From Actinophytocola sp044466355 (lineage in GTDB: Bacteria > Actinomycetota > Actinomycetes > Mycobacteriales > Pseudonocardiaceae), in NCBI RefSeq assembly GCF_044466355.1, contig NZ_JBITMQ010000007.1:248001-312000 (forward strand): a stretch of DNA of 64,000 nt, in the 5' to 3' direction. The number at the start of each line of letters is the position of its first letter. Position 1 is the stretch's first letter. Below the pieces are notes generated by a model. The model had not been told where the DNA came from, made no database searches, and saw only the letters and a program-made list of their open reading frames with translations. Positions 29,476-36,971 of this stretch are shown piece after piece. Made by a program: the position numbers and the translations under genes.

Positions 29476-29494
29476 CTACGTACGGAGACCGTAG
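29476..29494. promoter_or_regulatory. BlaI/CopY-type operator, site 3 (CcdA-thioredoxin-glutaredoxin operon)
   Basis: The inverted repeat CTACGTACGGAGACCGTAG ends 12 bp before the start of the first gene of the rightward operon. It is almost identical to site 4, including CTACTAT upstream of the left arm. It lies in the divergent region next to the repressor gene, so it may also mediate autoregulation. Confidence 0.8.
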
Positions 29495-29506
29495 ATGGGA
29501 GTGGCG

Positions 29507-29710
29507 ATGCAGAACCTGCTGCTGACCCTGGCGGCGCTGGCCTGCCCGATCGGGATGGGCCTGATGATGCTGCTGATGGCCCGCCAGAGCCGGTCACGCC
29601 CGCCGACCGCGCCGTCCAGCGGCGCCGAGCAGGAACTGGCGCGGCTGCACGCCGAGGTGGCCGACCTCAAGACCGACCGGGCGCAGGCGCCGGAGGTTGG
29701 CCGTGGGTGA
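29507..29710 (+). CDS. Small membrane protein with CPxGMG motif
   Basis: This 67-aa protein is one membrane helix (NLLLTLAALACPIGMGLMML) followed by a cytoplasmic coiled-coil-like tail (EQELARLHAEVADLK). The ATG at 29507 has GGGAG six bases upstream; the ATG at 29495 directly abuts the operator. A close relative with the same helix and tail is encoded at 34159-34350. The Cys and Met residues in the helix could bind Cu(I). It begins the operator-controlled operon and overlaps the CcdA-like gene. Confidence 0.75.
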   Translation: MQNLLLTLAALACPIGMGLMMLLMARQSRSRPPTAPSSGAEQELARLHAEVADLKTDRAQAPEVGRG

Positions 29711-30668
29711 GCTGCTGCTCGGGTCCACGCTGCTCGCGTCGTTCCTCGGCGGGGTGGTCGCGCTGCTGGCGCCGTGCTGCGTGTCGGTGATGCTGCCCGC
29801 CTACCTGGCCACCGGGTTCCGGCACCGCGGCGGGGTCGTGCCCGCCACGCTGGTGTTCGGCGCCGGAGTGGCCACGGTGATCCTGCCGATCGGCCTGGGC
29901 GCCACCTTCCTGAGCAGCCTGCTGGTCAGCCAGCACCTGTGGATCTTCTCCATCGGCGGTGCGCTGATGATCCTCGGCGGGATCGCGGTCCTGGCCGGCT
30001 GGAAGCCGAACCTGCCGATGCCCGGCGCCCGCACCGTCAAGGAAGGCAGCTTCGGCTCCGCCTACGTACTCGGCGCCTTCTCGGGCGCGGCCAGTGCCTG
30101 CTGCGCCCCAGTGCTGGCCGGCGTCGCCGTGCTCTCCGGTGCCGCCGCCTCCTTCCCCACAGCGCTGGCGATCGGCGCCGCCTACGTCGCCGGGATGGTC
30201 GCGCCGCTCGCCCTGGTCGCACTGGTTTGGGACCGGCGCCGGGAACGCGCCGCGCGGCTGCTGACCGACCGGAAGCTGCGGCTGCGGCTGGGCCGCTGGC
30301 AGCGCCGGATCGCCCTGGGCAGCGCGGCCAGCGGGCTGTTGATGATCGCCATGGGCGTGCTCGCCCTGGTGCTCGCGTTCACCGGCCCCGGCATGCCCAG
30401 CGGCGGCTGGCAGACCGAGCTGAGCGCCTGGCTGCAGCACGCCAGCAGCGTCGTCCTGAACGCCGTGGCATGGATCCCCGGCTGGGCGTTGCTCCTCGTG
30501 CTGCTGCTCGGCTTCGCCCTGCTCCTCCGCCGCGCGCTCCGCACCCGGCGCACCGCGGTCCCTGCCGAGACGAGCAGCACCTCGTGTGCGGGCGAAGACG
30601 AGACCGAACTTGGGCCGATTCCCGTGACCGTCGAAGAGGGGAACCGACGTGAGCAAGACCAGCAGTAA
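29703..30668 (+). CDS. CcdA-like thiol/disulfide membrane transporter
   Basis: This 321-aa polytopic protein starts at GTG 29703 with GGAGG six bases upstream. The cysteine motifs LLAPCCVSVMLPAYLA and GAASACCAPVLAG occupy the positions of the CcdA redox cysteines, each doubled (CC). A distinct family member from the CcdA at 25 kb, it overlaps the downstream membrane thioredoxin gene by 20 bp and probably feeds it electrons. Confidence 0.85.
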   Translation: MGELLLGSTLLASFLGGVVALLAPCCVSVMLPAYLATGFRHRGGVVPATLVFGAGVATVILPIGLGATFLSSLLVSQHLWIFSIGGALMILGGIAVLAGWKPNLPMPGARTVKEGSFGSAYVLGAFSGAASACCAPVLAGVAVLSGAAASFPTALAIGAAYVAGMVAPLALVALVWDRRRERAARLLTDRKLRLRLGRWQRRIALGSAASGLLMIAMGVLALVLAFTGPGMPSGGWQTELSAWLQHASSVVLNAVAWIPGWALLLVLLLGFALLLRRALRTRRTAVPAETSSTSCAGEDETELGPIPVTVEEGNRREQDQQ

Positions 30669-31395
30669 GACCGCGAAAGGGACCCCGGCGGGCAAACGCG
30701 CCCGCCAGATCCAGACACGCCAGCGCCAGCAGGCCCAGGCTGCGGCGCGGTCGGTGCGGGAGGCGCGGGATGGCTCGTCGCGCCGTCCGGTGTGGATCAT
30801 CCTCGGGGTAGTGGTGGTCGTCCTCGCCGTCACCGTGCTGTACCTGATCTACCAGAACTCCCCCAGCCAACAGAACGCCACCGCGGGCGGCAGTGGCTAC
30901 CAACACGTGGCCGGCCAGCCCGGCGCTGGCACCCCGGCCCCCGCCTTCACGCTGCCCTCCAGCAGTGGAGGCGAGGTCAGTCTCGCCGACTACCGGGGTA
31001 AGAGCGTGCTGCTGTACTTCCAGGAGGGCCTGATGTGCCAGCCCTGCTGGGACCAGATCACCGATCTGGAACGCAACCAGCCAGGGCTGACTGCGGCCGG
31101 CGTGGACGCCGTCGTGTCCATCACCTCCGACCCCGTGAACCAGATCGCCCAGAAAATGACCGACATGAAGCTGTCCACCCCGACGCTGTCCGACCCTGAC
31201 CTGGACGTCATCCGCGCCTACGACGCCCACAAGTACGGGATGATGGGCGAATCCCGGGCCGGGCACAGTTTCATCCTGGTCGGCCCGGACGGGATCATCC
31301 GCTGGCGCGCGGACTATGGCGGCGCCCCGGACTACACGATGTACCTGCCCACCCAGAAGATGCTCGCCGACCTCACTGCGGAACGGAAGCCGTGA
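30649..31395 (+). CDS. Membrane-anchored AhpC/TSA-type peroxiredoxin or thioredoxin
   Basis: This 248-aa protein has a basic Gln/Arg-rich cytoplasmic N-terminus, one membrane helix (~46-68) and an extracytoplasmic AhpC/TSA domain (GTPAPAFTLPSSSGGEVSLADYRG) with the active site EGLMCQPCWDQI. The CxxC makes it closer to a thioredoxin-like reductase or bacterioferritin-comigratory type than a 1-Cys peroxiredoxin. GTG 30649 lies inside the end of the CcdA-like gene, and its own stop overlaps the glutaredoxin start. Confidence 0.85.
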   Translation: MSKTSSKTAKGTPAGKRARQIQTRQRQQAQAAARSVREARDGSSRRPVWIILGVVVVVLAVTVLYLIYQNSPSQQNATAGGSGYQHVAGQPGAGTPAPAFTLPSSSGGEVSLADYRGKSVLLYFQEGLMCQPCWDQITDLERNQPGLTAAGVDAVVSITSDPVNQIAQKMTDMKLSTPTLSDPDLDVIRAYDAHKYGMMGESRAGHSFILVGPDGIIRWRADYGGAPDYTMYLPTQKMLADLTAERKP

Positions 31396-31658
31396 CCGAG
31401 CGGGTCCAGATCACGTTGCTCACCCAAGAGTCGTGTGGGTTCTGCGATCAGGCAAAGCAGGTTCTGAGCCGGTTGGTCACCGAGTATCCGTTGCAGGTCA
31501 CCGAGATCGACCTGGCTAGCGAGGAAGGACAGCGCCTGGCGGCATCGGCGGGCGTGGTATTCGCGCCCGGTGTGCTCGTCGACGGTGAGCCGTTCTCGTT
31601 CGGGCGACTGTCCGAACGCAAGCTCCGCCGCCGCCTGGACGCTCGTGTCCCCTCGTGA
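31392..31658 (+). CDS. Glutaredoxin-like protein
   Basis: This 88-aa soluble protein has a glutaredoxin/thioredoxin fold with active site TQESCGFCDQAK and a GVVFAPGVLVDGEPF segment holding the cis-Pro loop. It is a cytoplasmic thiol carrier that may supply the CcdA-like protein. GTG 31392 overlaps the preceding stop (GTGA). Confidence 0.88.
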   Translation: MTERVQITLLTQESCGFCDQAKQVLSRLVTEYPLQVTEIDLASEEGQRLAASAGVVFAPGVLVDGEPFSFGRLSERKLRRRLDARVPS

Positions 31659-31722
31659 CCGCACCGCCCTGGCGTCGAGCCGCCGTTGTGCTGGTCGTGC
31701 TCAGAGCTGGCGAAGGAGGCAG

Positions 31723-33359
31723 ATGCCGGAGCCGCGAATGACCCGTCGACGGGTACTGGCCGGCGCGGCCGGTGTGCTGGGCGCCGTCGTGGCCGGTGCG
31801 CCGCTGTGGGTGCGGTGGAGCGGCGAGGGCTCGGGGCCGGGCCGGGTGTCGCCGTACGGCGATGCGGTGCGGCGGGTCGAGCAGGTCCGGCGCGACCAAG
31901 GCACGGGCCGTGCCGTGCGCGCGACGCTGTCCGCCGAACTGGGCGAGGTCGATCTCGGCGGGCGGGTGGTCCGCACCTGGGCCTACAACGATCAACTGCC
32001 CGGCCCGACGGTGCGAGCCCGCGCGGGCGACCACCTGGAGATCGACCTCGTCAACCGCCTTCCGGAGCCGACCACCGTGCACTGGCACGGGCTCCGGATC
32101 CGCAACGACATGGACGGCGTCCCGAACCTCACTCAGATGTCCATCGCCTCCGGCGAGGACATGCGGTACGCGTTCACCGCGCCCGACCCCGGCACCTACT
32201 GGCTGCACCCACACGTCGGGCTGCAACGCGAGCGCGGCCTGTACGCACCGCTGATCATCGACGACCCGCACGAGCCCGGCGACTACGACGTCGAGTTCGT
32301 CGTGGTGCTCGACGACTGGATCGACGGTGTGGTCGCCACCCCGGACGAGGTCCTCACCGCCCTGCGCGGCGACTCACTGGACAGCGACACGGGCGGCCAC
32401 GGGGCCGGGCACCGGAGCAGCGCCCCTAGCCCGGACACGGGTGGGACTACGAACGGGCAGGTGGGGATGGCCCGGTACCGCACCGCTGTCCAGGTAGGAC
32501 AGATCCCGGATCGTTCCGCCACCTGGCAGTACCACGTGCCGCCCGCGCTGGCCAAGCCACCACCCGGCATCCAGGCGGCGTCACCGCCAAACCCGGCCAG
32601 CGCGCCCGCATCCGGCTGATCAACGCCGCCGGTGCCACCGTGTTCCGGGTCGCACTCGGCGGACACCGGCTCACCATCACCCACACCGACGGCTTCCCGG
32701 TCGAGTCGGTCACCGTCGACACCCTGCAGCTGGCCTCCGGGGAGCGCTACGACCTCGCCGTCACCCTCGCCGACGGCGCCTTCCCCCTGGTGGCCGTCGC
32801 CGAAGGCAAGAACGCCCAAGCCCTCGGCGTCATCCGCACAGCCACCGGCCCCACCCCACCACCCGACGCCAACCCCACCGAACTGGCCGGCCGACTTCTC
32901 GACCTCACCGACCTGCGCGCCGCACCCGCGGTCCGCACCGCGCAGCGCCCGCCCGACGTCAGCCACACCGCCTACCTCACCGGCGACATGAACACCTTCG
33001 CCTGGCGCATCAACGCCCAGACCTACAACCACCACCGCCCGTACGACGGCATCACCCCGATGACCGTCCACGAGGGACAACACGTCCAACTGGTGCTGGT
33101 CAACCAGACGCCCATGTACCACCCGATGCACCTACACGGGCACACCTTCACCGTCCGCGCTGCCGGCGACAGCGGCGGCACCACCGAAACACCCCTGCCC
33201 GCCGGCATCCGCAAGGACACCGTCATGGTCGCGCCCGGCGACCGGCTCACCATCGACTTCACCGCCGACAACCCCGGCCAGTGGCTCGTCCACTGCCACA
33301 ACGCCTACCACATGGCCACCGGCATGGCCGCCATGCTCTCCTACCGCACCCAACCCTGA
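31723..33359 (+). pseudogene. Multicopper oxidase, interrupted by a frameshift
   Basis: The frame starts at ATG 31723 (GAAGGAGG upstream) with a Tat signal (MTRRRVLAGAAGVLG). It carries the first copper motifs TVHWHGLRI and YWLHPHVGLQRERGLYAPLII, then stops at 32619. The rest of the enzyme is in another frame from about 32574: GVTAKPGQRARIRLINAAG to the end. That part carries HPMHLHGHTF and LVHCHNAYHMATGM, the T1 and T2/T3 sites. All four copper motifs survive, so one frameshift between ~32360 and ~32570 separates the halves. The strand-turn segment DVxYPxYLINGR expected there is not readable in any frame, so that stretch may be rearranged or misread. If intact it would be a laccase/CueO-type Cu(I) oxidase ending the site-3 operon. 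Confidence 0.85.
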
Positions 33360-33529
33360 CTCACGCTGAGCACAAAACCCAGGGAGCCGTCTGCGTCAGG
33401 CGTCGCGCCGATCTCTGGCGGCGACCAGCCGATCCGGCCGGGGCGAGCCAGCGAGGAAACCCCTTACCGGCCGCAAGCACCTCGCCCACCGCCGGGTTCC
33501 TCTGTCCTGACCACGGCTGGCCACGCTGG

Positions 33530-33856
33530 TCATCCGCACATCCGGGACATCATCTGGCCCATCGCGTCCGCGGTCGCCGGATAACCCATGGCGAGCAGCG
33601 CGCCAAGCAGCAGGACGGCCAGCACGACGAGCGCCGGTACGAGGGATCGATGCGCGGTCGCGGGTTCCGACGGATCAGGGGCGGGCAGGTCGCGAGTCAG
33701 GGCGTCCAGCTCACCCATGGTGCGCGACCGGTACGCCGCCGCCGACCGTTCGGAGAATTCGTCCAGAGTCAACCGGCCGTCGCCGACGTGCTGCTGCAAC
33801 GCGGTCACCACGTGCTCGCGGTCGGCATCGGAGGCCCGGATCGACGGGTCACTCAT
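33530..33856 (-). CDS. DUF1707-domain membrane protein
   Basis: This 108-aa protein has an N-terminal DUF1707 (SHOCT-like) domain, IRASDADREHVVTALQQHVGDGRLTLDEFSERSAAAYRSRT, split across residues 6-48. A proline-rich linker and one C-terminal helix (~72-92) follow, then a Met/Cys-rich end (MGQMMSRMCG) that could bind copper. It is the last gene of the leftward set under site 4. The 170 bp to the multicopper oxidase end hold nothing recognised. Confidence 0.85.
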   Translation of the reverse strand: MSDPSIRASDADREHVVTALQQHVGDGRLTLDEFSERSAAAYRSRTMGELDALTRDLPAPDPSEPATAHRSLVPALVVLAVLLLGALLAMGYPATADAMGQMMSRMCG

Positions 33857-33925
33857 TGGCGCTGCCTCCTGGAACAGAGGGATGTTTCGACCATGTGGAC
33901 AACCTGTGGATACCCCGATGCGGAG

Positions 33926-34162
33926 TCAGACATCTGTGGGCGGTGCCGACTTGCCGCCGGACACCTGGCCAGCGTCGAGCGAGTCCTGTGCCCGCAGGAC
34001 CCGCACTTCCTCCCTCAGTTTGGCGATCTGTCGATCGAGTTCGGGGTTCTCGCCGGATCCCGCGCAGTGCCCGCCCCCGCGCCGCATCGGCCGGATACAG
34101 GTGAAGTACGTGACCGTGACCGCGGCGACCGCGATGAGCGCGGCGACCCAGGTGGGCATCAC
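33926..34162 (-). CDS. Small single-helix membrane protein
   Basis: This 78-aa protein has an N-terminal membrane helix (~4-22, WVAALIAVAAVTVTYFTC), then a His/Cys-containing loop (RRGGGHCAGSGENPELD) and a short coiled coil (DRQIAKLREEVRVLRAQ). GTG 34162 overlaps the stop of the preceding small membrane gene (GTGA); ATG 34159 is next in frame. Function is unknown; the context is copper handling. Confidence 0.65.
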   Translation of the reverse strand: MMPTWVAALIAVAAVTVTYFTCIRPMRRGGGHCAGSGENPELDRQIAKLREEVRVLRAQDSLDAGQVSGGKSAPPTDV

Positions 34163-34350
34163 TGGGCACCCTTCGGCTGCCGCGCCTCACGCTCGGCCTT
34201 GAGCTGGTCGACCTCCGCACGCAGCTGCGCCACCTGCTGCTCGCTGCTGTCACCGGAACCCTTGCGCTGGCCGCGCATCATCATCCACATCATCAGGCCC
34301 ATGCCGACCGGACAGGCCAGCACCGCCAGAGCCAAAAGAAGCGACTCCAC
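34159..34350 (-). CDS. Small membrane protein with CPxGMG motif (paralogue of the 29.5-kb gene)
   Basis: This 63-aa protein has one membrane helix, LLALAVLACPVGMGLMMWMM, and a charged coiled-coil tail. It shares the ALACP(I/V)GMGLMM helix and tail pattern with the gene at 29507-29710, and both lie directly behind the same operator. GTG 34350 has GGAGGAATC upstream. It starts the leftward operon ending in the DUF1707 gene. Confidence 0.75.
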   Translation of the reverse strand: MESLLLALAVLACPVGMGLMMWMMMRGQRKGSGDSSEQQVAQLRAEVDQLKAEREARQPKGAQ

Positions 34351-34392
34351 GATTCCTCCACCGGGTCGAGGTCCAACACCCTCTTCTACTAT

Positions 34393-34411
34393 CTACGTAC
34401 GGAGATCGTAG
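34393..34411. promoter_or_regulatory. BlaI/CopY-type operator, site 4 (small membrane protein operon)
   Basis: The inverted repeat CTACGTACGGAGATCGTAG differs from site 3 by one base and shares the upstream CTACTAT. It is 43 bp upstream of the leftward CPxGMG gene and just downstream of the CoA-ligase operon end. Confidence 0.8.
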
Positions 34412-34465
34412 ATAGTTCCCGGTCGTGATGCCACGTTCCGGGCCTGAACCACAGGGGCGCCTCGG

Positions 34466-34594
34466 TCAGCTCAACGGGAGCACCGTGCGGTATTTGCCGC
34501 CGGAGGTCTGCTGCGGTGGTTCATCCGCGCGGGTGACGGTGACGTGGTCGAGCTTGTGGTCGGTGAGCAGCCGGGTGATCTCAGCGTGCGCCGT
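34466..34594 (-). other. In-frame continuation of the CoA-ligase gene after an amber stop
   Basis: After the TAG at 34595-34597 the same frame stays open for 42 codons to a TGA at 34466-34468. The encoded peptide runs TAHAEITRLLTDHKLDHVT to the end TSGGKYRTVLPLS. SGGKYR is the place of the C-terminal catalytic-lysine motif (GK.R) of adenylate-forming enzymes. This shows the amber codon interrupts, rather than ends, the original coding sequence. Confidence 0.75.
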
Positions 34595-35833
34595 CTACCA
34601 GACGAGCTCAGGGTCTGCACCCGGCGTGGATTGCAGGCGGATGCTGAGGCTGGTGGGTGCGGTGTGCACGATCTGGAACAGCTCGACTCCGGGGAGGCGC
34701 TCGATAGCCAGGCTGATGGCCAGGGGCGCGATCGTGACCGGGTCGCCGCCGCGGGTGGGGAACGTGAGCAGGTCGGCGGTGCGTCCCTGCACTTGGATCG
34801 CGGGCAGCGGGTCGCCGCACGGGCAGGGGTCGGGCCGGAGCAGGACGGCATCGCCGAGGTCGTAGCGCAGGATGGGTTGGCTGCGGTTGGCCAGGTTGGT
34901 CAGCAGCGCGGTGTGGGAGCGCTGACCGGGTGGGACCGGCTGGTGGTCGGCATCGACCGGTTCGAGGATGGCCCAGTCGCTGTCGACGTGCAGCCAACCA
35001 TGCTGACAGCTCTGGCTGAGGAAGGGGCATTCGTTCGCCGCGTAGCTGTGGCGGACCTTGGCGCCGAACGCGGTGGCGATCCGGCTGTACTCGCCCACGG
35101 GCAGGCCCTCGGCGGACAGGACCACCAGGGCCGGGTCGATATGCAGGCGGCCGGCTTGCTGTTCAGAGGCCAGCAACGCCCCCACGCTCGCGTAGGGGGC
35201 GAGGATGGCCGGGCGGAATGCGTTGAGCGCCTCGACCAGATCGGGCATCGGGGTATGCACGCCGAAGACCCCGATCCTGGTGCGGCGCAACCGGTTCTTG
35301 CGCAACGCCGCGGCGGCAGTGGCGGACGCGAAGTGGCCACCGGTGGCGATCACCATCGCGATGCGCCCGCCGCGAGCCACGATGCGCGCAACGTCTATGG
35401 CGGTGAGCCAGGAACTGAGCGTGCGCGCACCCACCGCGGCGGTGACGGCGAGGACACGCTGGTCGACCAGGAAGATGCCGGGCGTGCCGGTCGTCCCCGA
35501 CGTGGTGGAGACCGTGTAGCGGCCCAGGAACTTCTCCCCGATCAGAGCGGGATCCTCGACGAACGCCCGCACCGCGGCGAGCGTGACGTCCGGGTCGGTG
35601 ACCCACTCGTCGAACCGCGGCATCAGCTCGGCCTTGCTGGTGACCGGCAGCAGCGTCGGGTCGGTGACGCGTTCGGGCAGGTTCCGATAGTGCTCGCGGT
35701 AGTACGGCGAGTGGGCGCGAGCGAAGGAAACCGTGTCGGCGAGTCGGCCACGCTGCCGCCGAGCGATCGCTTCCGCGCCCTGCTTGTGGGCGGCGCGGGC
35801 GTCGCGCAGCAGCCAGAAGCGGCTTTCCGTCAT
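34595..35833 (-). CDS. Phenylacetate-CoA ligase-like adenylate-forming enzyme, C-terminally truncated by amber codon
   Basis: This 412-aa product belongs to the PaaK/F390-synthetase branch of adenylating enzymes. It has the P-loop-like TVSTTSGTTGTPGIF, the motif SYAANECPF, a cysteine pair DPCPCGD as in PaaK zinc sites, and RYDLGDAV before the hinge. The final ~42 residues with the catalytic-lysine motif lie beyond an in-frame TAG. Unless the stop is misread or read through, the protein should adenylate poorly. ATG 35833 overlaps the stop of the cation transporter gene (TGATG). A CoA ligase in a metal-resistance operon is unusual. Confidence 0.8.
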   Translation of the reverse strand: MTESRFWLLRDARAAHKQGAEAIARRQRGRLADTVSFARAHSPYYREHYRNLPERVTDPTLLPVTSKAELMPRFDEWVTDPDVTLAAVRAFVEDPALIGEKFLGRYTVSTTSGTTGTPGIFLVDQRVLAVTAAVGARTLSSWLTAIDVARIVARGGRIAMVIATGGHFASATAAAALRKNRLRRTRIGVFGVHTPMPDLVEALNAFRPAILAPYASVGALLASEQQAGRLHIDPALVVLSAEGLPVGEYSRIATAFGAKVRHSYAANECPFLSQSCQHGWLHVDSDWAILEPVDADHQPVPPGQRSHTALLTNLANRSQPILRYDLGDAVLLRPDPCPCGDPLPAIQVQGRTADLLTFPTRGGDPVTIAPLAISLAIERLPGVELFQIVHTAPTSLSIRLQSTPGADPELVW

Positions 35834-36468
35834 CACCGGTCCTCGGTTGTGCTCGGGTGGTCCTCCGGAGTCTCGGTTTCGCTGGCTTCGCGCCAGGCTT
35901 CGCGGCCGGACTGCACCGCCAGCGCAGCGACGACCAACGCGACCACGGGGTCGGCCCACCACCAGCCGAGCGTGGCGTTGAGCCCCAGGCCGGCCAGGAC
36001 GGTGATAGACAGGGCGTTGGACATCCAGGTCTCGGTGGACTGGGCGACCAGCACCGGGTTGTTCAGCGCTCGCCCGGTGCGCCGTTGGGCCAGCGCGATC
36101 GGGGTCATCACGATCAGAGCGACCACGTTGAGCACGATCCCGATCAGCGATTCACCGGCCTTGTCCTGCGTGACCAGATCGCGGATGGACTCGAACGCCA
36201 CGTAGGCGGCCAGCGCGTAGAAGGTGACCGCGATCGCGCGCAGCGCGGGTCGCTGCCGGGCGCGGGCACCGGCACGCAGCTGCCAGATCACCACGCTGGC
36301 GGCGAAGACCTCGATGGCCGAGTCGATGCCGAAGCCGACCAGGGCGATGGAGTCGGCCGCCAGTCCGGCGGTGACGGCGACGACGCCTTCGATGACGTCC
36401 CACACCACGATGAACCACGCGAGCGCCAGCCCGCGGCGCACCAGCGTTGCCTGATTCTGCGCGGTCAT
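35833..36468 (-). CDS. Cation-efflux (CDF-like) membrane protein
   Basis: This 211-aa polytopic protein has about five helices. Its GFGIDSAIEVFAASVVIWQ carries an acidic residue in the helix position that binds zinc in cation diffusion facilitators, and WWWADPVVALVVAALAV corresponds to the paired D site. The usual cytoplasmic C-terminal domain is absent, as in short actinobacterial members. It overlaps LspA (ATGA) upstream and the ligase downstream. Zn/Cd/Pb efflux is inferred from the CadA/CmtR context. Confidence 0.85.
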   Translation of the reverse strand: MTAQNQATLVRRGLALAWFIVVWDVIEGVVAVTAGLAADSIALVGFGIDSAIEVFAASVVIWQLRAGARARQRPALRAIAVTFYALAAYVAFESIRDLVTQDKAGESLIGIVLNVVALIVMTPIALAQRRTGRALNNPVLVAQSTETWMSNALSITVLAGLGLNATLGWWWADPVVALVVAALAVQSGREAWREASETETPEDHPSTTEDR

Positions 36469-36971
36469 GCCGCCGAGCCCTTCGGGGTGCTGTCGGTGGT
36501 GCGAAGACGGGCCAGGACCAGCGCGGCGCCGCCGACGGTGATGAACACGTCGGCGAGGTTGAACGTGGGGAACCAGCCGGTGTGCAGGTAGTCGGTCACG
36601 ACCCCATCGGCCGCGCGGTCGACGAGGTTGGCGATCGCCCCAGCCAGCACCGCGCCCAGCCCGAGCCGCATGGGCAGGGTCGCGGTACGGGTAGCGCGCC
36701 AGGCGAACACCGCCAACCCGGCGATGATCAGCCCGGTGGCGCCGAGCACGACCCCGCCGGGCAGGGTGTCGCCGAGGCTGAACGCCACCCCGGAGTTGAA
36801 CGCCAGCCGCAGCTGGATCACCTGCAGGTCCACCGAGGTCCCGCCGGCCAACGCTCGACTGGCCCAGGTCTTCAGACCGAGGTCGAGCGCGGCCAGCAGT
36901 GCGGCGGTGGCGGCCAGGGCGACACGGGCTCGGGTCACCCTGGCCGTCCGGACAGGTCCGCCGGTGGTCAC
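36465..36971 (-). CDS. lspA: Lipoprotein signal peptidase (signal peptidase II)
   Basis: This 168-aa four-helix membrane aspartyl protease has the catalytic motifs NLVDRAADGVVTDYL and FNLADVFITVG, plus RLAFNSGVAFSLG. It cleaves prolipoproteins. An extra lspA inside heavy-metal operons is known from Pb/Cd resistance (pbrBC-like), and this copy overlaps both neighbours (GTGA with CadA, ATGA with the CDF gene), so it is part of the metal operon rather than the housekeeping gene. Confidence 0.92.
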   Translation of the reverse strand: MTTGGPVRTARVTRARVALAATAALLAALDLGLKTWASRALAGGTSVDLQVIQLRLAFNSGVAFSLGDTLPGGVVLGATGLIIAGLAVFAWRATRTATLPMRLGLGAVLAGAIANLVDRAADGVVTDYLHTGWFPTFNLADVFITVGGAALVLARLRTTDSTPKGSAA

